Of a stretch of DNA of 64,000 bases, positions 45,768 to 56,557 are shown piece after piece. Both the position numbers and the translations under genes were made by a program. The stretch covers positions 1,838,501 through 1,902,500 of the forward strand of contig NZ_CP034791.1 of assembly GCF_003999255.1 (NCBI RefSeq), in the 5' to 3' direction. Below the pieces are notes generated by a model. That model saw only the letters and a program-made list of their open reading frames with translations. It was not told the origin of the DNA and searched no databases. Each line of letters begins with the position of its first letter. Positions within the stretch are counted from its first letter, which is position 1. The DNA comes from Caldicellulosiruptor changbaiensis. Lineage in GTDB: Bacteria; Bacillota; Thermoanaerobacteria; Caldicellulosiruptorales; Caldicellulosiruptoraceae.

Positions 45768-47852
45768 TTACTCCTCCTCTTCCTCGGTCATTTGAGCCTT
45801 TGCTGCCTCAATTACCTTCTGAGCGATGTGGCTTGGTACCTCTTCATACCTAACAAACTCCATTGTAAACCAGCCTCTGCCCTGTGTCATAGACCTCAAA
45901 TCTGTTGCATACTTGAACATCTCAGCAAGCGGTACCTCTGCCTCTATCTTTTCCATGTTCTTATCGACAGGCTCCATTCCTAAAACTCTCCCTCTTCGCC
46001 TGTTCAAATCTCCCATTATGTCGCCTGTGTAACTCTCTGGTACAACAACTTTGACATTCATGATAGGCTCAAGAAGCACTGGGTTTGCCTGTGCCAAGCC
46101 TTTCTTGTACGCAAGAGAGGTCGCAACCTTGAAGGCAAGCTCTGAGGAGTCAACAGGATGGTATGAACCATCAACAAGTGTTGCTTTGAGGTTCATGACA
46201 GGATAACCTGCTAAAACACCCTTTTTAATGCATTCTCTCAATCCCTTTTCAACAGCCGGTATATACTGTTTTGGCACGGCTCCACCAAAGATCTTTTCCT
46301 CAAACACTAAATCTTCTACCGGACTTGGCTCAAATTCAATAAATACATGTCCATACTGACCATGCCCACCTGTTTGTTTTTTATACTTTCCTTCACTTTT
46401 AACCTTTTTCCTGATGGTCTCTCTATACGGAACCTTCGGCTCGGACAATACAACAGATACACCAAATTTATTTTTTAGCTTATTTACAATCACATCAATG
46501 TGAAGCTCGCCAATCCCGTATATGATGTTCTGGCCTGTTTCATTGTTCTTTTCAATCTTAAATGTCAAATCTTCCTCCATCAACCTATGAAGCCCATTTG
46601 AAATCTTCTCTTCATCGCCCTTTGCCTTTGGTTCAATTGCAAGCATAAGCCATGGACGTGGAAATTCAATTGTTTCAACTTGGAGTAACTTGGATGGGTC
46701 ACACAAAGTAGTATTTGTAAGCGTAGATTGCAGCTTTGTCACAACTCCTATATCACCTGCTTTTAGCTCTGCAGTTGGTATTTGTTTTTTGCCTCTTATA
46801 ACAAAAAGCTGGGAAATCTTTTCTTGTCTGTCTGATGAGGTGTTGTAAAGGGTCATATCAGGTCTGAGGGTCCCAGTTAAAACCTTGAGAAATGTAATTC
46901 TGCCAACAAATGGATCAGCAACTGTTTTAAATACAAATGCGCAAGCTGGCAAACTTGTATCTGGTTTTAACACAATTTCACTATTGTTTTTTACATCTTT
47001 TACCTTGAATTCTTTTTCTGCTGAAGAAGGAAGAAGTCTTACAATTGCATCTAAAAGCTCTTTAACTCCCAAATTTTTTGAAGCTGAGCCGCACATGACT
47101 GGAAATACTGACCTTGAAAGTACACCCAGCTTCAATCCCCTGAAAATTTCATCTGTGGAAATCTCCTCACCTGAAAAATACTTTTCCATAAGCTCTTCAT
47201 CGTTTTCTACAGACGCCTCTATTAAACTATTTCTGAGCTCCTCAACTCTATCAATCAACCCGCTCGGGATTGGAACTTCCTTTGCGGAGTTGTTCTCATA
47301 CACATATGCCTTTTTTGAAATGATATCTACCAAGCCCACAAATTTACCATTTTCAATTATTGGATACTGAATTGGAATTGCCTTTAGAGTCAAGACATCA
47401 GCAATCTTTTTTAGTACCTTTTCAAAATCAGCATTCTCTTCATCCATCTTATTTATAAAAATTAAAACTGGCAACTTTTTGTTTTCTGCAAACTCCCATC
47501 CTTTTTCTGCACCAACTTGCACACCTGTCTTTGCACCAATTACTAAAATTGCAGACTCTGCAACATGTATAGCTTCACAAACCTCACCCACGAAGTCAAA
47601 ATAACCTGGCGTGTCAAGCACATTTATTTTGTAATCTCCCCACTCAAGTGGCTCAACTGTCATTGAAATAGAGATTCGTCTTTTTATCTCCTCAGGGTCA
47701 AAGTCAGAAGTGGTTGTACCATCTTCTGTTCTGCCTATTCTGTCAATACACTTTGCATTAAAAAGCATACTGTCTGTCAAAATTGTCTTTCCATCTCCGC
47801 CGTGTCCAAGCAAAACTACATTTTTAATATACTGCGGAGCATATTCTTTCAT
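45768..47852 (-). CDS. EF-G-like translational GTPase (EF-G2 type)
   Basis: A 694-residue protein with all five EF-G domains. The G1 loop is GHGGDGKTIL instead of the canonical GHIDAGKTT; G3 is DTPGYFDF and G4 is NKMDEE. Domain IV has GGHGQYGHVFIEFEP. The altered P-loop and RGITI-like loop (here RRISISM) place it with the EF-G2/FusA2 paralogues rather than the main factor. Its role is not established. It stands alone, away from str operon genes, and ends in an acidic EEEEE tail. Confidence 0.85.
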   Translation of the reverse strand: MKEYAPQYIKNVVLLGHGGDGKTILTDSMLFNAKCIDRIGRTEDGTTTSDFDPEEIKRRISISMTVEPLEWGDYKINVLDTPGYFDFVGEVCEAIHVAESAILVIGAKTGVQVGAEKGWEFAENKKLPVLIFINKMDEENADFEKVLKKIADVLTLKAIPIQYPIIENGKFVGLVDIISKKAYVYENNSAKEVPIPSGLIDRVEELRNSLIEASVENDEELMEKYFSGEEISTDEIFRGLKLGVLSRSVFPVMCGSASKNLGVKELLDAIVRLLPSSAEKEFKVKDVKNNSEIVLKPDTSLPACAFVFKTVADPFVGRITFLKVLTGTLRPDMTLYNTSSDRQEKISQLFVIRGKKQIPTAELKAGDIGVVTKLQSTLTNTTLCDPSKLLQVETIEFPRPWLMLAIEPKAKGDEEKISNGLHRLMEEDLTFKIEKNNETGQNIIYGIGELHIDVIVNKLKNKFGVSVVLSEPKVPYRETIRKKVKSEGKYKKQTGGHGQYGHVFIEFEPSPVEDLVFEEKIFGGAVPKQYIPAVEKGLRECIKKGVLAGYPVMNLKATLVDGSYHPVDSSELAFKVATSLAYKKGLAQANPVLLEPIMNVKVVVPESYTGDIMGDLNRRRGRVLGMEPVDKNMEKIEAEVPLAEMFKYATDLRSMTQGRGWFTMEFVRYEEVPSHIAQKVIEAAKAQMTEEEEE

Positions 47853-48107
47853 ATTACATTCCCCCTTGAATTTTGACTATGAGAAATTTGTAGATATTAA
47901 TAAGATATTCTACATCAAAAACGAAAATCCTTTTTAAACTTAATATTCTCATAGACATTTTTGAAAAAGTTCAATGTTTTAAACAAAACAAATTTTAAAA
48001 TACTATACAAAAACACTGTTGATTAAATAAAAGTATTTCTGTAAAATTTTAATTAGAAACATCTTGATTTGCATCAATAAAACACTGAAAAGGAGTAGTA
48101 GAAAAAG

Positions 48108-49160
48108 ATGAGAAAAGTCACAATTGATGAATTGCAAGAAGGTATGAAGCTTGCAAGAGACGTGTTTACTGAAAATGGCAAGCTTTTGCTCCCCGAAGGA
48201 TTTATCATAAAGCCATCATTTATTGAAAAACTAAAGGAATACAATATTGACAGTGTTTATGTTGAAGATGAAATAACAAAAAATTACGTAAAGGAAGAGA
48301 TTATTTATCACGAAACATTTATTGCAATTCAAGATTTGATGGTCTCAGCAAAGACAGGTGAAATTGTTGACCCCTTTGTTGCTCGTGAGATTGTTAATGA
48401 TATTGTTGCCGAGATAATTGAAGAAGAGGATGTATTTTTGAAGATTGTTGGATTTAGAGATGTTGATAATTATACATATTTTCATTCAGTAGATGTTAGC
48501 ATCTTTTCTGCGATAATAGGAAAGCTTTTAGGTTTTGAGAGAAAAAAGATAGAAGATTTAGCCTTAGCAGCTTTGCTACATGATTTTGGTAAGATGAAGA
48601 TTCCTCCAGAAATTCTGAATAAACCGGCAAAACTTACAGACGAAGAGTTTGAAGAAATGAAAAAGCACACAATCTACGGATATCAAATGGTTAAAAATAT
48701 GGAAGGGATTTCAGAAGAGATTGCAGAAGTAGCACTTTTACACCATGAAAGGCTTGACGGGTCAGGCTATCCACTAAAATTAAAAGGTGATAAGATTCCT
48801 ATTTTTGCAAGAATTATAGCAATTGCAGATGTGTATGATGCTCTTACAGCTGACAGAGTTTACAAGAAAAAGGTGGTGCCCACCAAAGCAGCTGATTACC
48901 TTTTAAAATATGCAGGAGTTCAGTTTGACAAAGAGATTGTACAAAAGTTTTTGAAGATGGTTGTGAAATACCCTGTTGGATGTTTTGTTGTTCTTAACAC
49001 AGGTGAAATTGCAATCGTGTATGAAGAAAATCCATTCAATAAAACAAGGCCTATTGTCAAAGTGGTTGCACGGAAGGAAGGCCCACCAGTACTCACCCCA
49101 TACTACATAGACCTTGCCCAGGACCAAAAGAGAGAGATTATTGATGTTATAAATTACTAA
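48108..49160 (+). CDS. HD-GYP domain protein, probable c-di-GMP phosphodiesterase
   Basis: A 350-residue soluble protein. The N-terminus (about 1-60, EGMKLARDVFTENGKLLLPEG) is the DUF3391-like lead-in domain. The HD-GYP domain (about 115-270) has HD at 158-159 (LLHDFGK), HHERLDGSGYP at 212-222 and DVYDALTADR, so the metal and GYP residues are intact. Such proteins cleave c-di-GMP to GMP. An extra C-terminal part resembles the DUF3391 partner strand. It is single-gene, 8.4 kb from the GGDEF genes. SD AAAGGAG. Confidence 0.88.
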   Translation: MRKVTIDELQEGMKLARDVFTENGKLLLPEGFIIKPSFIEKLKEYNIDSVYVEDEITKNYVKEEIIYHETFIAIQDLMVSAKTGEIVDPFVAREIVNDIVAEIIEEEDVFLKIVGFRDVDNYTYFHSVDVSIFSAIIGKLLGFERKKIEDLALAALLHDFGKMKIPPEILNKPAKLTDEEFEEMKKHTIYGYQMVKNMEGISEEIAEVALLHHERLDGSGYPLKLKGDKIPIFARIIAIADVYDALTADRVYKKKVVPTKAADYLLKYAGVQFDKEIVQKFLKMVVKYPVGCFVVLNTGEIAIVYEENPFNKTRPIVKVVARKEGPPVLTPYYIDLAQDQKREIIDVINY

Positions 49161-49174
49161 TACAATCTTTTTTT

Positions 49175-50185
49175 TTATTCCTTTTTGCTAACAAGACTGA
49201 TATAAGGTACTGCATTTGTGCTATAGCTTGAGGTCTGTCCTTTTATCAATTTAAAATACCCTGCAGAGGCTATCATCGCTGCATTGTCTGTACAGTATTT
49301 AAAATCAGGTACGTAAAATTCTATTTGATGCTCACTACATCTTTTTGAAAGTTCTTCCCTGAGTTTTGAGTTAGCAGCAACCCCACCTGCAATTGCAACT
49401 CTTTTTATGTTTGATTCAAGAGAAAGCTTTATTGTCTTTTCTACCAAAGTGTCAACCACTGCCTTTTGGAATGATGCTGCTACATCCTCTACCTTAAAGT
49501 TCTCTCTACGCTGGTTTAATGTGTGCACATGGTTTATAACAGCAGATTTTAGCCCGCTAAAGCTAAAATTGTACTCTTCCACATCAGCTGAAGGGTACTT
49601 ATATTTTTCTTCATTTCCATGCCTTGCAACTTTATCTATTGCAGGCCCACCAGGATACCCCAAACCCAAATACCTTGCGATTTTGTCAAACGCCTCGCCC
49701 GCTGCATCATCTCTTGTCTTTCCAATAACTTTATATCTGTCAAAGTCTTCTAAAATAATCAGATTTGTATGCCCACCTGAGACAACCAAAACTATTAAAG
49801 GTGGTTTGAGCTTAGGATAGGTAATGAAATTTGCGTATATATGTCCTTCTATATGGTTTATAGCAATAAAAGGTATCTTTCTGGCATAGCTTAGTGCCTT
49901 GGCAAACGAAAGTCCAACAAGAAGAGAACCAACAAGCCCAGGCCCATAAGTTGCCGCAACTGCATCTATTTTATCAATATCTATATTTGCCTCTTTTAGA
50001 GCCATGTCAGCTACATACGAAATCTTTTCAACATGCTTTCTTGAAGCTATCTCTGGAACAACTCCACCAAATTGATTGTGAATCTCAATTTGAGAATATA
50101 CAATGTTTGACAGAACTTCTCGTCCATCTTTTACAATAGCAGCTGCTGTCTCATCGCAGGATGTTTCAATACCAAGTACAAGCAT
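49175..50185 (-). CDS. tsaD: tRNA N6-adenosine threonylcarbamoyltransferase
   Basis: A 336-residue protein with LGIETSCDETAAAIV, VPEIASRKHVEKI, NHIEGHIYANF (metal histidines), VSGGHTNLI and VAIAGGVAANSKLR. TsaD transfers the threonylcarbamoyl group in t6A37 synthesis with TsaB and TsaE, neither of which is nearby. Convergent with the HD-GYP gene; divergent from uppP. Confidence 0.96.
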   Translation of the reverse strand: MLVLGIETSCDETAAAIVKDGREVLSNIVYSQIEIHNQFGGVVPEIASRKHVEKISYVADMALKEANIDIDKIDAVAATYGPGLVGSLLVGLSFAKALSYARKIPFIAINHIEGHIYANFITYPKLKPPLIVLVVSGGHTNLIILEDFDRYKVIGKTRDDAAGEAFDKIARYLGLGYPGGPAIDKVARHGNEEKYKYPSADVEEYNFSFSGLKSAVINHVHTLNQRRENFKVEDVAASFQKAVVDTLVEKTIKLSLESNIKRVAIAGGVAANSKLREELSKRCSEHQIEFYVPDFKYCTDNAAMIASAGYFKLIKGQTSSYSTNAVPYISLVSKKE

Positions 50186-50326
50186 CTATAACTTGCATCT
50201 CCCTTTCTCAATGTTCTTTTGAGTAACGTTTTTATTATACCAAATTTTTAATTTGGTTTTAATAAAATATAAGTCGTATTTCTGGTATAATATAAGAGTC
50301 TATTAAAATTTTCAAAGGAGGCATGA

Positions 50327-52067
<1,741 letters not shown>

Positions 52068-52160
52068 AACTTTGTGTTCTCCTACATTCTTTTTCTCAAA
52101 TTAAATGTATTATACTCTTTTATTTAATATGAATATAAACCTACTGGAGGAAAAAAGGAA

Positions 52161-52787
52161 ATGGAAGTTCTAAAACAAATCTTTATTTCAATTGCAGAAT
52201 ATTTATCACAATTTGGATATTTAGGAATATTTATTGGTATGACTCTTGAGTCTGCATGCATTCCTATTCCTTCTGAGATAATCTTACCACTTGGTGGATA
52301 TTTGGTTTATAAAGGTATTGGAAATATATTCTCTATGAGTTTAGTAGCAACACTCGGTGGTTATGCAGGCTCTGTAATTGCATATCTAATTGGATATTAT
52401 GGGGGTCGACCCTTTATCCTAAAATATGGGAAATACTTCTTTATCTCAAAACACGACTTTGAAAGAGCAGAAAAATTCTTTCAAAAAAGAGGAGAGATTA
52501 CAATATTCATAAGCCGTCTTTTGCCAGTAATAAGGACGTTTATCTCACTCCCTGCTGGAATTGCAAGGATGAACTTTGTTAAATTTTCTGTGTATACAAT
52601 CTTAGGTTCGTTTCCTTGGTCTTTAGTATTTGTGTACCTTGGCAAAAAGCTTGGAGACAACTGGAGAACAATTGAAGAGCATCTAAAAGGCTTAGATTAT
52701 TTTATCTTGGCTGTTTTGATAATCGCTATTTTAGCATATGTAATTATCAAGCTGACACGGTCTAAAAAGAGGGTTGATGTTGAATAA
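52161..52787 (+). CDS. DedA family membrane protein
   Basis: A 208-residue protein with the DedA/SNARE-associated core: LGIFIGMTLESACIPIPSEIILPLGG, the GYYGGRPF loop, FFQKRGEITIFISRLLPVIRTFISLPAGIARM and a final helix. Recent work ties DedA proteins to flipping undecaprenyl phosphate or phosphatidylethanolamine; which applies here is not visible. Its nearness to uppP agrees with a C55-carrier role (inference). SD GGAGG. Confidence 0.9.
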   Translation: MEVLKQIFISIAEYLSQFGYLGIFIGMTLESACIPIPSEIILPLGGYLVYKGIGNIFSMSLVATLGGYAGSVIAYLIGYYGGRPFILKYGKYFFISKHDFERAEKFFQKRGEITIFISRLLPVIRTFISLPAGIARMNFVKFSVYTILGSFPWSLVFVYLGKKLGDNWRTIEEHLKGLDYFILAVLIIAILAYVIIKLTRSKKRVDVE

Positions 52788-52840
52788 ATATTAATATTGG
52801 TGTATAATTATAAAAAATTTTATTGGCGAGGTAGTAAAAG

Positions 52841-54046
52841 ATGAAGATAGATGAGATTATTTCTTATGATAAACAGTACTATGTAAATATTTTTGGAGAC
52901 AGAATTCCAATTGCATTTGAAAAAGGAGAAGGCTGTATACTTTATGATACAGAAGACAGAGAATATCTCGACTTTATCTCTGGAATTTCTGTGTGCAATT
53001 TAGGACATAGTCATCCGAAATTTGTTGCAGCTTTAAAAGACCAAATTGAAAAATTAATACACACATCAAGCCTTTTTTATATAGAAAATCAGACCCTTTT
53101 GGCTAAAAAACTTTGTGAAATTTCACCTTTTGACAAGGTATTCTTCTGCAATTCAGGTGCTGAGGCAAATGAAGCTGCTATAAAGCTTGCAAGAAATTAT
53201 TTTTACAAAAAAGGAAGCAATCGATATAAAATCATAACACTTATAAACTCATTTCATGGAAGAACTTTAGCAACAACTGCTGCAACAGGACAAAAGAAGT
53301 ATCAAAAACCATTTGAACCAATGCCAGAAGGATTTTTGAATGTTGAAGCTGATATTGAGAAAATAAGAAGTGCAATAGATGACAAGACAGCAGCTATCAT
53401 GATTGAGCTTGTGCAGGCAGAAGGTGGAATTAAGGTACTTGAAAAGGAATTTGTGAATGAAATCTACAAGCTCTGCAAGGAAAACAGAATTTTATTCATA
53501 ATTGATGAAGTTCAAACAGGAATTGGACGATGTGGAAGCCTGTTTTGCTTTGAGCAGTATGACATTGTACCAGATATAATAACACTTGCAAAGGGACTGG
53601 GAAATGGTGTTCCAATTGGTGCAATGCTTTGCAAAAAAGAGGTTGCAAGCTTTGAACCTGGTGAGCACGGTTCTACATTTGGCGGGAATCTTTTAGCAAC
53701 AAGAGCAGCTTTAGAGGTATTGAAGATAATTGAAGAAGAAAATATAATCGATAATGTAAAGAATATGGGAGAGTATTTAAAACAAAAGCTTTGGGAATTA
53801 AAAGAGTCTTTCAAATCAATTGTAGATGTCCGTGGTTTGGGGCTATTGATTGGAGTGGAATTTTCTTTCCCTGTTAAAGATATGGTAAAAGAGCTTGCAT
53901 TAAATGGGCTTTTGACAAGCAGTTGCGGTGGGGGTAATGTTGTAAGGTTTGCCCCGCCCTTGATTGTTCAAAAAGAACATATTGACAGAGCGATAGAAAT
54001 CTTCAAAGAAGTGGTGAAAAGGTATGACAACATGGGAAGAGCTTGA
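52841..54046 (+). CDS. argD: Acetylornithine/ornithine-type aminotransferase
   Basis: A 401-residue class III PLP aminotransferase: YLDFISGISVCNLGHSHP, CNSGAEANEAAIKLAR, SFHGRTLATTAATGQ, IDEVQTGIGRCG and the PLP lysine in ITLAKGLGNGVPIGA. These fit ArgD. No other arginine genes are present, so a related aspartate-family or 4-aminobutyrate activity remains possible. It overlaps the next gene by 23 bases. Confidence 0.85.
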   Translation: MKIDEIISYDKQYYVNIFGDRIPIAFEKGEGCILYDTEDREYLDFISGISVCNLGHSHPKFVAALKDQIEKLIHTSSLFYIENQTLLAKKLCEISPFDKVFFCNSGAEANEAAIKLARNYFYKKGSNRYKIITLINSFHGRTLATTAATGQKKYQKPFEPMPEGFLNVEADIEKIRSAIDDKTAAIMIELVQAEGGIKVLEKEFVNEIYKLCKENRILFIIDEVQTGIGRCGSLFCFEQYDIVPDIITLAKGLGNGVPIGAMLCKKEVASFEPGEHGSTFGGNLLATRAALEVLKIIEEENIIDNVKNMGEYLKQKLWELKESFKSIVDVRGLGLLIGVEFSFPVKDMVKELALNGLLTSSCGGGNVVRFAPPLIVQKEHIDRAIEIFKEVVKRYDNMGRA

Positions 54047-54587
54047 AAGAAGCTGTCTTTCTTGCACAAAATGCCCAATTTCAAAGGACAGGACAAATGT
54101 TGTAATTGGAGATGGCAACAAAAACGCAAAGCTCATGTTTATTGGCGAAGCACCGGGTGAAGAAGAAGACAAACAAGGGAAGCCGTTTGTTGGAAGAGCA
54201 GGAAAGCTTCTTGATCTTGCACTGGATGCTCTTGAACTTTCACGTGAAAATGATTTTTATATATGCAACATCCTGAAGTGTCGACCACCCAACAATCGTG
54301 TACCTACAGAGTATGAGGCACAAAATTGTCTACCATTTTTACGGGCGCAAGTAAAACTTGTGCAGCCCAGAATAATAGTCTGTCTTGGCGCAACTGCGAT
54401 GAAGTATATCCTTGGTAGAAATCTTAAAATCACCCAAGACAGAGGTAAGTGGTTTCAAAGAGGAGAGTTTCACATTATGGCTACATACCATCCAGCGGCA
54501 CTCCTTCGCGATCCCAGCAAAAGAGAGGATTTTTACAGGGATCTGAAAAGTGTAAAAGAGAAGTTAAAAGAAATGATTCAATTTTAA
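54024..54587 (+). CDS. Family 4 uracil-DNA glycosylase (iron-sulfur type)
   Basis: A 187-residue protein: CLSCTKCPISKDRT supplies two cluster cysteines, then IGEAPGEEEDKQGKPFVGRAG (active-site loop), the cysteine-bearing NILKCRPPNNR and QNCLPFL, and TYHPAALLR. This is the thermostable family 4 UDG that removes uracil from DNA, important in thermophiles where cytosine deamination is fast. It starts inside the aminotransferase gene, so co-expression is expected. Confidence 0.93.
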   Translation: MTTWEELERSCLSCTKCPISKDRTNVVIGDGNKNAKLMFIGEAPGEEEDKQGKPFVGRAGKLLDLALDALELSRENDFYICNILKCRPPNNRVPTEYEAQNCLPFLRAQVKLVQPRIIVCLGATAMKYILGRNLKITQDRGKWFQRGEFHIMATYHPAALLRDPSKREDFYRDLKSVKEKLKEMIQF

Positions 54588-54636
54588 AAGGGCTGTAAAC
54601 AACCTATGCAGAAGTGTTTACAGCCCTTTTAAATTT
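54586..54636. terminator. Bidirectional terminator between the UDG and SLH genes
   Basis: AAAAGGGCTGTAAAC pairs with GTTTACAGCCCTTTT (15 bp) around a loop; T-rich flanks follow on both strands. Confidence 0.88.
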
Positions 54637-56363
54637 TATGGAATTTTAACTTTTAAGACATTACCTCCAACTATTCTATCAGTATAAATTGCATAAATTG
54701 TTATATAGTAGTAATGCCCTCTCTTTATCTCCTTATATTCATTGTTTATTAAATACTTATCCTTTGCTTTTACATTTATTGAGGTAATATTTCTATCAGT
54801 TATTGTTGCCAGCAAACCATCTTTTATATAGTCAGGCGTTGAATTGTTTTCTGAGATAACTATTTTATATCCTAACAATTTATCATTATCTATTTTGTTC
54901 CATCTTAGAGTTATATATCTTATACCAAAAAATTTTTTTATGGTCTTCGCTTCAAGTTTTGGCCTTAGCTTTGCTATGTCTAAGTTTGAGTAATAAACTG
55001 CTTTTACACTATTGCCCGCAACAAATCTGTCTTGATACTGGGCAGTCACGCTAAAATAATACTCCTCACCATCTCTTAAATACTCACCAAAGTCTCCTCC
55101 CTTATAAGGTATAGTATTGTCAATTGTTATTTGGGTCGTATTCTTATCATTAATAAAAACAAGATAGCCATTATCAGGATATTTTGGTTCCTTATTTTTC
55201 TTAGAAATTACTACATAGTATCCAATTAACCTTGAATCATTTATTGGTTGCCAGCTCAGGACAAATTTATTATCTTTATACTCATACTTCACATAGGGTT
55301 TTTCAAAATAATTAGGTACTACTGGCATTCTCAGTTTTATCGAATTGCCTTTTACATACACATTGTTGTCATAAATAGCAGTCACACTAAAATAATACTC
55401 TTCTCCACTTTTTAAGTAAACTCCAAAATCACCATTATTATATTTTGAGTCCACGCTTATTTCAATGTAAGTATTATCTCTGTTATTGAATATAGTGAGA
55501 TAGCCATCCTTAGGATACTCAGGTTCAATATTGTTCTTGGAAATAACAACTGCATATCCTTTCAATCTTGTGTCGTTTATCCTATTCCAAACCAAAACTA
55601 CTTTATCGCCTTTTGTGTATCCACTCACATTGGGTTTTTGATAACCGAGCTGCTGATTATTTTGAGCTCCATTGTTATCGTCATAAGTTATCTTTTCCTC
55701 TTTGGTATTAATAACATTATAAAGAAGCATAGCTGCTTGGGCACGTGTAAGAACACCTTGTGGGTCAAACCTTAACTGATTAGAATTGGTAACTGGGTTA
55801 CCTACCATAATGCCTTTTGAAATTGCTATTGCAATATATTTCATTAAATTAGGCGATATTTGGTCTTTGTCAATGTAATTATTTAATATGCTCATATCTA
55901 CATTCTCATTTTGTAAACCTTTTGCCTTAACAAGCGCAACTGCCATATCTTCTCTCACTGCATAATCAGAAGGTTTAAAGTAGTCACCATTTGCAGTTCT
56001 AAATCCTGTCAAATAGTATTTTGCACTTTCAACATATGGATAAGCCCAATGGTCCTTAGGGACATCTTTAAAGGATGGCGTATCTGTTACTTTTATTGGT
56101 AGATTTAGTGCTACCACCATTATTCTTGCAAATTCCGCACGAGTCACAGGATTGTCAGGTCTGAAAGTATTGTCTGGATAGCCCGTAATAATTCCTCTTT
56201 CAACCATAAACTTTACAGCATTATAAGCCCAGTGATTTTGCGGTAAATCTGAAAAAATAGGACTTGATGTGTCTTGAGCAAAAGCAATTGCAGAAAAAAT
56301 TTGTACAATAGCAAAAACCAACATCACACATATCAGCAATAGACGTTTTTTAAATACTTTCAT
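54636..56363 (-). CDS. S-layer homology (SLH) surface protein with three Fn3-like repeats
   Basis: A 575-residue exported protein: signal peptide ending near AIAFAQ, three SLH repeats (about 35-230, e.g. HWAYNAVKFMVERGIITGYPDN), a short Asn/Gln linker, then three fibronectin-III-like repeats of about 110 residues. The repeats share 'RINDTRLKGYAVVIS', 'PINDSRLIGYYVVIS' and 'KIDNDKLLGYKIVIS', plus EEYYFSV. SLH domains anchor proteins to pyruvylated wall polymers. It is probably a scaffold or adhesin; no catalytic domain. It lies next to the c-di-GMP genes, divergent from them. Confidence 0.85.
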   Translation of the reverse strand: MKVFKKRLLLICVMLVFAIVQIFSAIAFAQDTSSPIFSDLPQNHWAYNAVKFMVERGIITGYPDNTFRPDNPVTRAEFARIMVVALNLPIKVTDTPSFKDVPKDHWAYPYVESAKYYLTGFRTANGDYFKPSDYAVREDMAVALVKAKGLQNENVDMSILNNYIDKDQISPNLMKYIAIAISKGIMVGNPVTNSNQLRFDPQGVLTRAQAAMLLYNVINTKEEKITYDDNNGAQNNQQLGYQKPNVSGYTKGDKVVLVWNRINDTRLKGYAVVISKNNIEPEYPKDGYLTIFNNRDNTYIEISVDSKYNNGDFGVYLKSGEEYYFSVTAIYDNNVYVKGNSIKLRMPVVPNYFEKPYVKYEYKDNKFVLSWQPINDSRLIGYYVVISKKNKEPKYPDNGYLVFINDKNTTQITIDNTIPYKGGDFGEYLRDGEEYYFSVTAQYQDRFVAGNSVKAVYYSNLDIAKLRPKLEAKTIKKFFGIRYITLRWNKIDNDKLLGYKIVISENNSTPDYIKDGLLATITDRNITSINVKAKDKYLINNEYKEIKRGHYYYITIYAIYTDRIVGGNVLKVKIP

Positions 56364-56557
56364 CCTCCTCTGAACCCCTTTCTTAAATTAATTTTGCTTA
56401 TGATACTTCCATTATAACCATAATTTTTATAATTTATATTATCAAATGATTACAAAATTGTGTAATTTATTTCTAACCTTATTTTTGATTGATTTACCAA
56501 CTAAATTTTGCGATAATTTTAATATAGCGACTTTCTCAAAGTGGTGACTCTGACATT

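Noticed and set aside
47853..48107. 255-base divergent gap between the EF-G-like and HD-GYP genes, examined for a riboswitch
   Set aside because: AT-rich with no stable stem and no recognised aptamer; only the HD-GYP SD is evident.
56364..56557. 194-base divergent gap between the SLH and GAF genes, examined for a second c-di-GMP aptamer
   Set aside because: No GGCAAACC or GCAAAGCC blocks on either strand; a TATAAT on minus lacks a good -35, so no promoter is called.
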